A DNA stretch of 15,805 nucleotides from JAVBKA01 sp031546715 (GTDB taxonomy: Bacteria; Bacillota; Clostridia; Oscillospirales; UBA929), in the NCBI GenBank assembly GCA_031546715.1, contig JAVBKA010000031.1:1-15805 (forward strand), in the 5' to 3' direction. Of this stretch, positions 1 to 7,551 are shown in pieces. Position 1 is the stretch's first letter, and every line of letters starts with the position of its first letter. A program made the translations under genes and the position numbers. The notes under the pieces were generated by a model. It saw nothing but the letters and a program-made list of their open reading frames with translations. It ran no database searches and was not told the origin of the DNA.

Positions 1-1
1 A

Positions 2-802
2 ACTGAAAACGGCTCTCAAATGCGCCTTGTTGAGCTTGTTGCTGACATGCTGATAGGCGACCTGAAAAACAACATCATTATGTCCGAAAATGACGGAATC
101 AGAAGCCTTTCAATGGTTTTAACAGATGCTCAAATCCCTGAGCTGTACAACGCAGGTATTTCAGTTGCTCTAGCCAACCAAGGTAATAACCATGGCTACA
201 ATTTTGAAATGATTTCTGACGACGGTGAAGTTAAAAAATTCCGTCAGACACAGATTCGAGACGGCATTAAGTACGTGACTGAGTATGAAGAGGTTTATGA
301 GCTTGATGCGGACGGCAACGTAATCTCATCAGAAACAAGAAATTTTGTAGATATCTCGAGCACACCATCTACTGAGGCGGATTACGGCGATATTATTGAA
401 CATCCCGTCAAGGCTGCAAACATTGATTATGTCAGCGCAAAGGCCACCGTTGACAAAGATGGAAATCTTACATCTGTAGACGGCGTTGCAAAAATTGCAA
501 TTACAACTATTTTTGACAAAACCTACGAATTTGAAATCAACGTCAATGGCACTCTTTCAGACTACGGAACAACTACTGTCGAATTACCGTTAAAAAATTC
601 CGAGGCTCTCACAATTGATGCTGCAAAGGCAGCATATGAAAATAGTGAAAATGAAGTTGATCGAGGAAATAACTCATACTATCATATTTCCTTTAAAGCT
701 CCTAATGGTGTAGTCGACGCTGAAAGCATTAAAACACTTGCAGAATATAGTTCGATGCGTTCGGTAAACGATAAGCCTTCCACAGTTGTTTATTCCGATT
801 AA
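2..802 (+). CDS. C-terminal part of a probable secreted/lipoprotein with LolA-like (DUF6612-like) end; partial at left edge
   Basis: The reading frame is open from base 2, so the gene begins before the window; the internal ATG at 20 has no ribosome site and is not taken as the start. About 266 residues are visible. No membrane segment or catalytic motif appears. The last third (window residues about 145-195) reads as alternating beta strands: a run around DGVAKIAITTIFDKTYEF followed by LSDYGTTTVELP. That pattern is common at the end of clostridial LolA-fold lipoproteins such as the DUF6612 group, which is why this fold is suggested. The signal peptide or lipobox that would settle location lies outside the window. 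The sequence is rich in acidic residues and Asn. It is followed by a hairpin at 830-857, so it probably ends its own transcript. Function is unknown; the family suggestion is an inference from strand pattern only. Confidence 0.6.
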   Translation, partial: TENGSQMRLVELVADMLIGDLKNNIIMSENDGIRSLSMVLTDAQIPELYNAGISVALANQGNNHGYNFEMISDDGEVKKFRQTQIRDGIKYVTEYEEVYELDADGNVISSETRNFVDISSTPSTEADYGDIIEHPVKAANIDYVSAKATVDKDGNLTSVDGVAKIAITTIFDKTYEFEINVNGTLSDYGTTTVELPLKNSEALTIDAAKAAYENSENEVDRGNNSYYHISFKAPNGVVDAESIKTLAEYSSMRSVNDKPSTVVYSD

Positions 803-829
803 CTTCGCATTTATCAAACACTTGAATTT

Positions 830-857
830 ACCGATGGGGTGCAAACATCCCATCGGT
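830..857 (+). terminator. Hairpin between the left-edge gene and the ABC module
   Basis: A perfect 9-bp stem, ACCGATGGG with CCCATCGGT, encloses a 10-base loop (839-848). The following bases, TGATTTCTAG, form only a weak T-rich tail, so termination may be partial. It sits 28 bases after the upstream stop and about 50 bases before the ABC ATPase start, so it could end the first transcript or attenuate read-through into the module. Confidence 0.55.
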
Positions 858-907
858 TGATTTCTAGCTACTTTAACCATGCCAAATTTGAGTACTTGAG
901 GTGTCTA

Positions 908-1633
908 ATGATATTAGAAGTAAGCATTTTGACGATGCTGTATAAAAACGGCAGGGGAATCAGCGATATCAACTTTACTATGGATAGCGGCGAAATTTTT
1001 GGGCTTCTTGGTCCCAATGGCTCAGGCAAAACCACCACAATGAAGGCGTGTATCGGCTTAGTTCAGCACACCTCGGGAACGGTACGCATAAATGACCATG
1101 ACGTAACTGCTCAGCGGGAAAAAGCTCTGATGGAAACAGGCGCACTTATTGAAGCTCCCGCCCTTTATGATAATTTATCCGCAAGGAAAAATCTTGAGCG
1201 GGCGGCTATGTTTTATCCAAGTTTAGAGGCTGGCAGAGTGTCGGAGGTTCTTAAAATTGTTGACATGCAGCGTTATGAAAATGACAAGGTTGGCACTTTT
1301 TCTCTGGGTATGCGTCAGCGCATCGGAATTGCCCTTGCAATAATCAACAAGCCAAAGCTGCTTATATTGGACGAGCCTGCCAACGGCTTAGACATTGAGG
1401 GAATGGTCGCCATTCGTGAAATGGTTAAATCCGCTGCTGCCGAAGGCTCGGCAGTGCTGATATCAAGCCATTTAGCCCATGAGATTGAGCTGGTTGCCAC
1501 CAGGGTCGCAATTATGCATCAGGGGCTAATGCTGAGCAATGTGACGCTTTCCTCTGCAATGGAGGTCAGCCCAAGCCTTGAGGATTTCTTCTTATCAGAG
1601 GTTACCAGATATAGAAAAGAGGGAATCTCATGA
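908..1633 (+). CDS. ABC transporter ATP-binding protein, BcrA/LanF type
   Basis: This is the ATPase of an exporter, 241 residues. Visible motifs are Walker A GPNGSGKTT (35-43), the signature region FSLGMRQR (131-138), Walker B LLILDE (151-156), the D-loop after GLD, and switch His188 in SSH. The signature is the SLGMRQ variant, and the usual Q-loop glutamine is replaced by Glu82 in LIEAPALYDNL. Both are traits of the bacitracin (BcrA) and lantibiotic-immunity (LanF) ATPases. The ATG at 908 is preferred over the in-frame GTG at 839 because GAGGTG lies at 898-903. The 839 codon falls in the loop of a hairpin, lacks a ribosome site, and would add 23 atypical residues. The stop overlaps the next start by four bases (ATGA), so ATPase and permease are translationally coupled. 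The exported substrate cannot be read from sequence. Confidence 0.93.
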   Translation: MILEVSILTMLYKNGRGISDINFTMDSGEIFGLLGPNGSGKTTTMKACIGLVQHTSGTVRINDHDVTAQREKALMETGALIEAPALYDNLSARKNLERAAMFYPSLEAGRVSEVLKIVDMQRYENDKVGTFSLGMRQRIGIALAIINKPKLLILDEPANGLDIEGMVAIREMVKSAAAEGSAVLISSHLAHEIELVATRVAIMHQGLMLSNVTLSSAMEVSPSLEDFFLSEVTRYRKEGIS

Positions 1634-2382
1634 ATACTGTGTACAAAATAGAGCTTGATAAGGTTCTGCACAGGAAAAAATTCGTTGTATTTATGATAAT
1701 CGGCGGGGTAATCAGCGTTCTGTGGATTATTCTAAGTGTTTACCTTCAGAAATCCCTGACGGGCGACTTGGCAAGCATTTTTGGTATGCTCACGGGAGTT
1801 GTGCCGCTGGGACCGTTGCCATTCTTGGTTCGGTTTATGCTTCCGCTACTGGCGTTTATGGCGGTTACCGATTTGTTTACATCAGAATTATCCGATTTGA
1901 CAATAAAGGCGTCACTTATACGACCTGTATTCAGAGTTAAGCTATACGGCGCAAAAATTTTAGCGATTGTTACGTATCTGGCAATCTATTTAGGGGTCAT
2001 ATTAGTTCTCAGCACTGTTGGGGGAATAATCACTGCGGACTTTGCGTCTGTCAAAGAGGTTTTGCTGTCAGTGGTTGCCTACGTGGTGTCCATTGTACCG
2101 CTAACGGTGATGGTATGCTTTGCCGCATTTGTTGCGCTGCTGATTAAAAGTAGCTCTCTTGCGATGTTTGTGCTGATTTTTTCCTATGTCTTGCTGTCAG
2201 CATTGCCGCTGATTTTGCCTATTTTTCAGAGGATACTGTTTACATCGTACCTTGAATGGTATCGGCAATTAGTGGGTGTTATCCCTGGTATGACACTTTT
2301 TAACACTATTATTATTCTGTTTAGCTACGGAGTGGTGTTTTTCATTGCGGGAAGCATGGTCTTTGATAAAAAAGACATATAG
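1630..2382 (+). CDS. ABC-2 type permease subunit
   Basis: A 250-residue membrane protein with about six hydrophobic segments (roughly 18-40, 60-82, 106-133, 140-168, 172-198, 222-245) and no large external domain. It starts within the stop codon of the ATPase gene, and it is the only permease in the cluster, so a homodimer of this subunit with two ATPases is the simplest working unit. The segment after TM2 (FTSELSDLTIKASLIRPVFRVKLYGAKI) resembles the cytoplasmic coupling region of ABC-2 exporters, where extruder-type permeases contact the ATPase. At 250 residues it matches BcrB/LanE/LanG subunits rather than the roughly 650-residue BceB permeases. The role is probably removal of a membrane-active peptide or lipid-associated compound; the substrate is unknown. 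Confidence 0.88.
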   Translation: MNTVYKIELDKVLHRKKFVVFMIIGGVISVLWIILSVYLQKSLTGDLASIFGMLTGVVPLGPLPFLVRFMLPLLAFMAVTDLFTSELSDLTIKASLIRPVFRVKLYGAKILAIVTYLAIYLGVILVLSTVGGIITADFASVKEVLLSVVAYVVSIVPLTVMVCFAAFVALLIKSSSLAMFVLIFSYVLLSALPLILPIFQRILFTSYLEWYRQLVGVIPGMTLFNTIIILFSYGVVFFIAGSMVFDKKDI

Positions 2383-2415
2383 CAAGAAGAAACCGCCCGC
2401 TAGATAGGAGGTATT

Positions 2416-3495
2416 ATGTCAACTAGAGGTAAATTAGTCGGAACGATAACCGCAATGCTTACGGTTTTTTTGGCACTGTGTTTTTGCAGTGCCTTTTTGC
2501 TGTTTGCCATTGCGATTCAACCCTTTGCAGGTGCGGCGCTGCAACGTGACTTACGTATGATTGCCGCGCGGTATTTTGTTGCCGCTGGACTGATTGTGAT
2601 GTTGTTTATCGGTGCGGGGCTTTTTTGGATTCTTTCATGGTCTAAGAAAAATTTGGCGATGCCCATGGAAAATCTAAAAAAAGCAACGGCAGCAATTCAA
2701 GCGGGGGAGCTTAGCTATGAGCTTCGCATCAATGAAAAAACAGAGTTTGCCGAGCTTGAGCAGGCGTTTGAGCTAATGCGGATTAACCTCAAAAACTCAA
2801 GACAACAGCTTGAAGCCGTGGAAAACGAGCGCAGAATTTTGCTTGCGAATATCTGCCATGACCTAAAAACTCCCGTAACCTCCATTTTGGGGTATTCCGA
2901 GGGCATTTTAGATGCCGTCGCAAGTACTCCCGAGAAAATTATGGACTACTCCCGAATAATCAACAATAAAGCAAGGCAGCTTTCAAGGCTTATCGAGGAC
3001 ATTAATCTTTTGAGCCAGCTTGAGGGTGCACCGCCCCTTTCCTTAGAGACTGTGAACATGCAGAGCTATCTTGAGGGCTTTGCGGAGGAGCTTAGAGCGC
3101 AAGCTCCCTGCGAAATAATCACCGAGCTGTCTGACGGTATAGCGTGCTTGATTGACAAAGTCAGATTCGAGCGGGTGCTGCTCAACATAGCGCAAAACAG
3201 CTTTAAGTACGGCAAGCCTGCCATGGGAGAGGCGTTGCTGAAAATCAGCCTGATGACCGCCGGTGATGATGCCATAATCAGCGTACAGGATAACGGACCG
3301 GGCATTGAACCAAAGGACTTACAAAAGGTTTTTGAACGCTTCTACCGTTCAGACCCAGCACGAAACACAGGCGACGGCAGCGGCTTGGGCTTGGCTATCG
3401 CAAGGCAAATAGTTCAGCTTCATAAGGGCAAAATATGGGTCGTTAATCGCAAGGAAGGCGGATTTTCCGTCAATATCAGCTTGAAAAAGAGGTAA
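2416..3495 (+). CDS. Sensor histidine kinase with minimal external loop
   Basis: A 359-residue membrane kinase. Two membrane segments (about 9-34 and 52-74) are joined by a loop of only about 17 residues, followed by a HAMP region (about 75-127), a HisKA domain with the H-box ICHDLKTPVTS (phospho-acceptor His148), and an HATPase domain. ATP-binding motifs seen are the N-box NIAQNSFKYGK (Asn261), DNGPGI, FERFYR and GSGLGLAI. The ribosome site AGGAGG precedes the ATG by a short spacer. The short loop suggests an intramembrane-sensing kinase, in which the stimulus is detected in the membrane or through the partner ABC transporter rather than by an outer domain. It follows the permease by 33 bases and precedes its regulator by 3 bases, so all four genes probably form one operon. 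Confidence 0.95.
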   Translation: MSTRGKLVGTITAMLTVFLALCFCSAFLLFAIAIQPFAGAALQRDLRMIAARYFVAAGLIVMLFIGAGLFWILSWSKKNLAMPMENLKKATAAIQAGELSYELRINEKTEFAELEQAFELMRINLKNSRQQLEAVENERRILLANICHDLKTPVTSILGYSEGILDAVASTPEKIMDYSRIINNKARQLSRLIEDINLLSQLEGAPPLSLETVNMQSYLEGFAEELRAQAPCEIITELSDGIACLIDKVRFERVLLNIAQNSFKYGKPAMGEALLKISLMTAGDDAIISVQDNGPGIEPKDLQKVFERFYRSDPARNTGDGSGLGLAIARQIVQLHKGKIWVVNRKEGGFSVNISLKKR

Positions 3496-3498
3496 GCC

Positions 3499-4182
3499 AT
3501 GAGAGTGTTAATTATTGAGGACGAACCTGAAATCGCCGCCTTAGAGCAGGATTATTTGAAAATAAACGGTTTTGAAACCGTTCTGGCGTCAGGAGGAATG
3601 CAAGGTCTTACACTGCTTGGGGAGAACGAAATTCACCTTGTTATTTTGGACATTATGCTCCCAGGAATTGACGGATTTGAAACCCTGCGGCTTATCAGGG
3701 AGAAATACGACGTGCCTGTGATTATTCTTTCGGCAAAAACCGAGGATATTGACAAAATTCGAGGCCTGGGTCTGGGGGCTGACGACTACATGCAGAAGCC
3801 CTTTTCTCCAAACGAGCTTGTGGCAAGAGTGAGGGCCCATCTTTCCAGATACGAGAGGCTGACGGCTAGAGAAAAGCCTGAGCCCGCGCTGTTTGTGCGG
3901 GGACTGAGAATTGACAAGAACTCACGACAGGTATTTGTCAACGATACGGAAAAGGTTTTGACCAACAAGGAATTTGACCTATTGCTGTTTTTTGTCCAAA
4001 ACCCCAACAGGGTATTTGACAAGGAAAAGCTTTTTGAAGGCATTTGGGGAATGGATGCCTTGGGGGACAGCAGCACGGTTGTGGTGCATATTCGCAAGCT
4101 TCGTGAAAAAATTGAGCAGGATACACAGAATCCCCAATTTATAGAAACGGTGTGGGGAGCGGGTTACAGGCTCAGAATGTAG
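3499..4182 (+). CDS. OmpR/PhoB-family response regulator
   Basis: A 227-residue regulator. The receiver domain (1-115) has the acidic pair Glu7/Asp8, phospho-acceptor Asp51 in VILDIMLPG, Ser78 and Lys100 in QKPF. The C-terminal winged helix (about 125-227) has the typical LTNKEFDLLLFFVQNPNRVF start, a VVVHIRKLREKI recognition-helix stretch, and the VWGAGYRL ending. It lies three bases after the kinase stop and is its obvious partner. It probably controls the ABC genes just upstream, since this arrangement is common for peptide-stress modules; no clear operator was found, so the target is inferred from position. Confidence 0.96.
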   Translation: MRVLIIEDEPEIAALEQDYLKINGFETVLASGGMQGLTLLGENEIHLVILDIMLPGIDGFETLRLIREKYDVPVIILSAKTEDIDKIRGLGLGADDYMQKPFSPNELVARVRAHLSRYERLTAREKPEPALFVRGLRIDKNSRQVFVNDTEKVLTNKEFDLLLFFVQNPNRVFDKEKLFEGIWGMDALGDSSTVVVHIRKLREKIEQDTQNPQFIETVWGAGYRLRM

Positions 4183-4219
4183 CACGTTCATAGTTTGTTA
4201 AAAAAATTTTATATAATAC

Positions 4220-4248
4220 TTGCATATTTACTTTGATTGTGCTATATT
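4220..4248 (+). promoter_or_regulatory. Promoter of the GPH symporter gene
   Basis: TTGCAT at 4220-4225 and TATATT at 4243-4248 are separated by 17 bases, with an A/T-rich stretch upstream (4198-4217). Spacing is ideal for a vegetative sigma factor. It lies in the gap between the response regulator and the symporter, so the symporter probably has its own transcript. Confidence 0.6.
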
Positions 4249-4288
4249 TTTTAGCAGTTGTTCCAAATAGATGGATGGAGGAAATTAT

Positions 4289-5677
4289 ATGCAAAAAGTG
4301 GCAAAGCCAGTATTACGCACGACCCTTACCGAACGCATTACCTATGGCACATACTTTTTCGGGCAAAATATCCTGTTCTTAATTTTTACCATGCTCCTGC
4401 AAATGTATCTGACAAATACTGTCGGAATGGCAGCGACAACGGTGGGCGTTCTTTTTCTCGTTGTTAAGGTCTGGGACGCAGTCAATGACCCTATTTTTGG
4501 TGTGCTAATCGATAAGGTTCGCTTTAAAAAGGGCAAATACCTGCCTTGGATTCGTGTAGCAACATTTTTAATCCCAGCGGCAACAGTTTTTATGTTCTTA
4601 ATTCCCGAAGGTATTCCCGCATGGCTGAAGGTAATATGGGCTGGCTTAGCTTACATAATATGGGATACCGCGTACACTCTATGTGACGCCCCTATATTTG
4701 CTCTAACCACCGCAATGACTGACAACATCAAGGAACGCACCTCACTTATTACAATCGGACGCTTTGCGGCACTTTTTGCCATGTTTGCAGTAGTTATCAT
4801 GCCTGCCTTGGTGGAAAAAATGGGCGGATATGCGATGCCGGTAATAATTTTATCAGTAATCGCAATGCTGACAATGGTTCCAATCGGATATGTAGCAAAG
4901 GAACGCTGCCTTGTACAGTCAGAAAAAAGCGACTCATTAAAGGACATTTTTAGCTACTTAGTCCGTAATAAGTACCTTTTAATATTCTTTTCAGCAACAA
5001 TAATTGCCGCACTGACTAACGCTTCCTTTGGTATCGGAAGTCAGTTGGCTGTATACTGCTTAGGCGGTTATGATTTAATCGGCGTTAGCCAACTTCTGAT
5101 GCTGGTTCCAATGCTGTTGGGCGTTGCCATGGTTACTCTCTTTGCGAAAAAAATTGACAAGTTCCACATTTATTTCTGGGGTCTGACCTTTGCGGCAGTG
5201 GTGGGCGTAATCCAATACTTTGTGGGCTACGGCTCATTTATGTTGTACGCTATTCTGACCGTCATCAAGGGTCTCGGCGGCGGCACAGCAATGATTTTGG
5301 CGTTTACCTTTACCGCAGACTGCACAGAGTACGGTACATACAAAACAGGTGTCCACGCCGAAGGAATTTCTTTCTCAATTCAAACCTTCTCCACAAAAAT
5401 GACAGGCGCATTATCAACCTCCATCGCTATGCTAATTCTCGGTGCAGTGGGTTATATCTCTGCAACAGGAAACGAATGGCCCGCTCAATCGGACGGCGTC
5501 GTCAACACAATTTGGTTTTTGGCTACATTGTTCCCAGTAATCGGTCAAGTGGCGCAGATTGCACTTATCGGCTTTGCTTACAAGCTTAGAGATAAAGACG
5601 TTAAGATTATGGCAGACATCAACCGAGGCGTAATTTCAAGAGCTGAGGGCGACAAGTTGCTTAGCAGAAAATATTAA
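4289..5677 (+). CDS. GPH-family (MelB-like) sugar:cation symporter
   Basis: A 462-residue major-facilitator protein with about twelve membrane segments, belonging to the glycoside-pentoside-hexuronide:cation symporters (MFS_2). Family marks include the N-terminal TERITYGTYFFGQN, the conserved WDAVNDPIFGVLIDK after the second helix, then GKYLPWI, and the IWDTAYTLCDAP region; later the ADCTEYGTYKTGVHAEGISFS segment before the tenth helix is very typical. The ATG at 4289 is chosen over the in-frame ATG at 4271, since GGAGG (4277-4281) lies between them and serves the later codon with a 7-base spacer. It imports a glycoside or sugar acid with Na+ or H+. No glycosidase or sugar kinase lies nearby, so the substrate is not predictable. 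It is flanked by its own promoter and a strong terminator. Confidence 0.93.
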   Translation: MQKVAKPVLRTTLTERITYGTYFFGQNILFLIFTMLLQMYLTNTVGMAATTVGVLFLVVKVWDAVNDPIFGVLIDKVRFKKGKYLPWIRVATFLIPAATVFMFLIPEGIPAWLKVIWAGLAYIIWDTAYTLCDAPIFALTTAMTDNIKERTSLITIGRFAALFAMFAVVIMPALVEKMGGYAMPVIILSVIAMLTMVPIGYVAKERCLVQSEKSDSLKDIFSYLVRNKYLLIFFSATIIAALTNASFGIGSQLAVYCLGGYDLIGVSQLLMLVPMLLGVAMVTLFAKKIDKFHIYFWGLTFAAVVGVIQYFVGYGSFMLYAILTVIKGLGGGTAMILAFTFTADCTEYGTYKTGVHAEGISFSIQTFSTKMTGALSTSIAMLILGAVGYISATGNEWPAQSDGVVNTIWFLATLFPVIGQVAQIALIGFAYKLRDKDVKIMADINRGVISRAEGDKLLSRKY

Positions 5678-5684
5678 GTATAAG

Positions 5685-5727
5685 AGGCTGTTGGCAATCG
5701 CAGGATTGCCAACAGCCTGATTTTTTT
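5685..5727 (+). terminator. Strong rho-independent terminator of the symporter gene
   Basis: A perfect 15-bp stem (AGGCTGTTGGCAATC with GATTGCCAACAGCCT) closes a four-base GCAG loop and is followed by seven T residues (5721-5727). It begins 7 bases after the symporter stop and isolates it from the next gene. Confidence 0.95.
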
Positions 5728-5728
5728 C

Positions 5729-5757
5729 TTTCATTCTCTGCGAAAGTATGCTACAAT
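5729..5757 (+). promoter_or_regulatory. Promoter of the cNMP-fold/DUF2225 gene
   Basis: An extended minus-10 (TGC then TACAAT, 5752-5757) sits 17 bases from a weak minus-35 (TTTCAT, 5729-5734). The minus-35 overlaps the T-tract end of the preceding terminator. Transcription would begin near 5764, giving a leader of roughly 35 bases before the ATG at 5798. Confidence 0.5.
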
Positions 5758-5797
5758 GTAGTGTATACAGAAATAAGCGAAGAAGCGGAGGACGCAA

Positions 5798-7480
5798 ATG
5801 TCTTGGACAGATGATTTAAAAAGCAATGGCGTTCAAATGACCTGCTCTGCAACAGATGTTTTATATTATCAGGGCATGGCTGATAATTTGCTGTATCTAC
5901 TGCTGAACGGTAGTGTTGAGCTGTATTTAGAGCGCGGAGATTCGAGAAAACTAGCCCATGTTGTTAAGCCTGGCAATTTTTTTGGCGTTGAATGTATTGC
6001 AGACGGCGGTGTAAGCCTGTTTACTGCAATTGCGGCAAGCCACTGCAGTGTTTTGCGTATTGAAGCCACTAAACTGAACAATATTTTTAATACCTCGCCA
6101 TCCTTATGTCTGCAATTGTTAAACAGCTTAAGCACATCCCTGCGGGCGATTCATAAGCTGTATGCAGAAATAAAGGAAGCCGAAGCTGTCGTTGAACAGG
6201 AAGAGCCGATTAACCGATATTCCGCACCGTCATCCAGTCCTCACAGCAAAACCTTGATGGAACTTGAGGAAGAGCTAAACCAAGCGGCTCTTAGCGCGCA
6301 GGCAAGCTTGATTTTGTCCGCACAAAATCCTGAAGTCCAGAGCTTTGTTGATTCGCTCATAAGCGGGCAAACATATATGCCGCAGCAGACAATGTCCGCA
6401 CCTTCGCCGTTTTACCCAGTTCAACAGCCACCTATGCAAATGCAGCCGCATGCTTATCAAATGCCGCAGTCAATGCCGATACAACAACAGTATGCTCCTG
6501 AGCCGACCCATCAGCCTGCGCCATTTTCGGCGAAAGCTGCCCCGCCGATACCTTCTAAATCTGCTCAGAAGCCAATAGAAAAGAAACCTCAGGACAAAAA
6601 ACCTGAGACGAAAATACCCGCCGAGGTTTCAAAGGTAACCACAGCTCAAGCCATAACCAAGGATGAACGCAAAGTCTTGGAGCTAGAGCTGCAGAGCCTT
6701 GGTGATGCTGCAAATCAGCAGTCTGCTCCGAAGCCGTTTACAGGTGAAATAGTTCTGCCCACGTCGTTTAACCAGTACCTTTCAGAGCATCCTAAATTTG
6801 GAATTACCGCCCCGCCTGATGCAGTTACATATGTTTTCAGCAAAAAATACACCTGTCCATGCTGTTCCCTCGAGTTTTCTGACGACGCTACATTGGCATA
6901 TAAACTCAAGGTTAAAGAAATTATGCCCGATATGCGCACACGATACGAATTCTGTGACCCATTATGGTATTTTATCCGCATTTGCCCAGCTTGCAACATT
7001 GCGGCAATGGCCAACAGCTTCGCAAAAATCGGACCACGGGAACGCAAGGTTCTTCAAGCAGCCGACTATAAAATCACAGTTCCCAAGTTTTCCGGATGGA
7101 AAATCCCACGCCAAATCGACACAGTCTTTGAGTCATATTATTTAGCCCTTGAATGCCTTGGGCGTACAACCAAAGAGCCGTTGAACGAGGCGCAAATCTG
7201 GCGTCGCCTGATGTGGCTTTACGGCGATGTGGATAACAAAATACTCCATGACCTCGCTAGACAAAAAACCCTCGACAAATATGTGGACGTCTACCAAACC
7301 ATGACCCTGGGCGGGGAAGAAGAAATCCAACTTAATGTCATTTTAGGCGACTTATTTAACGCAGTTCACGATAAAAGCAACGCTTATAAGCATTATTTCA
7401 ATGTAATTAGCAAGGAAGAAATGGCAGGAGGCGCAAATATCAAGCATTGCCGTGATGCTATTGCTGACCTGCGGTCGTAG
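5798..7480 (+). CDS. Cyclic-nucleotide-binding-fold protein fused to DUF2225
   Basis: A 560-residue cytoplasmic protein in three parts. Residues about 20-120 form a cNMP-binding (Crp-like) beta barrel, shown by GSVELYLERGD and VVKPGNFFGVECIADGG. Residues about 190-270 are a Pro/Gln/Met-rich linker that turns Lys-rich. Residues about 325-550 match DUF2225, with two Cys pairs likely to bind a metal: Cys353/Cys356 in CPCC and Cys396/Cys399 in CPAC, plus the conserved LWYFIRICPACN. The phosphate-binding cassette lacks the usual Arg-Ser/Thr-Ala; the equivalent stretch reads SLFTAIA. The barrel may therefore not bind cAMP in the standard way. No DNA-binding helix-turn-helix follows, so it is not a Crp-type regulator. 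GGAGG lies six bases before the ATG. The role of DUF2225 is unknown; the C-terminal helical region looks TPR-like. Confidence 0.85.
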   Translation: MSWTDDLKSNGVQMTCSATDVLYYQGMADNLLYLLLNGSVELYLERGDSRKLAHVVKPGNFFGVECIADGGVSLFTAIAASHCSVLRIEATKLNNIFNTSPSLCLQLLNSLSTSLRAIHKLYAEIKEAEAVVEQEEPINRYSAPSSSPHSKTLMELEEELNQAALSAQASLILSAQNPEVQSFVDSLISGQTYMPQQTMSAPSPFYPVQQPPMQMQPHAYQMPQSMPIQQQYAPEPTHQPAPFSAKAAPPIPSKSAQKPIEKKPQDKKPETKIPAEVSKVTTAQAITKDERKVLELELQSLGDAANQQSAPKPFTGEIVLPTSFNQYLSEHPKFGITAPPDAVTYVFSKKYTCPCCSLEFSDDATLAYKLKVKEIMPDMRTRYEFCDPLWYFIRICPACNIAAMANSFAKIGPRERKVLQAADYKITVPKFSGWKIPRQIDTVFESYYLALECLGRTTKEPLNEAQIWRRLMWLYGDVDNKILHDLARQKTLDKYVDVYQTMTLGGEEEIQLNVILGDLFNAVHDKSNAYKHYFNVISKEEMAGGANIKHCRDAIADLRS

Positions 7481-7506
7481 GTTCAAAATATAATTTTAAC
7501 GTTCGT

Positions 7507-7546
7507 CACCTCATGGTTTATATCCGCATAGGATAACCATGAGGTG
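7507..7546 (+). promoter_or_regulatory. Hairpin that buries the ribosome site of the M15 peptidase gene
   Basis: Bases 7507-7518 (CACCTCATGGTT) pair perfectly with 7535-7546 (AACCATGAGGTG). Beyond a three-base bulge (7519-7521), ATCC pairs with GGAT around a five-base GCATA loop. The last six bases of the 3' arm, GAGGTG, are the best Shine-Dalgarno for the ATG at 7552 (five-base spacer). The same hairpin, followed by ATTTTA, could also act as a weak terminator for the upstream gene. Either reading implies that translation of the next gene depends on opening the stem. Confidence 0.65.
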
Positions 7547-7551
7547 ATTTT

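Noticed and set aside
839..907. N-terminal extension of the ABC ATPase from a GTG at 839
   Set aside because: The codon lies in a hairpin loop with no ribosome site, whereas GAGGTG serves the ATG at 908.
908..4182. Bce-type (BceAB-BceRS) module
   Set aside because: The permease has only 250 residues and six helices; BceB proteins are about 650 residues with ten helices and a large outer domain.
4271..4288. Earlier in-frame ATG of the GPH symporter
   Set aside because: The GGAGG ribosome site lies after it, so it must serve the ATG at 4289.
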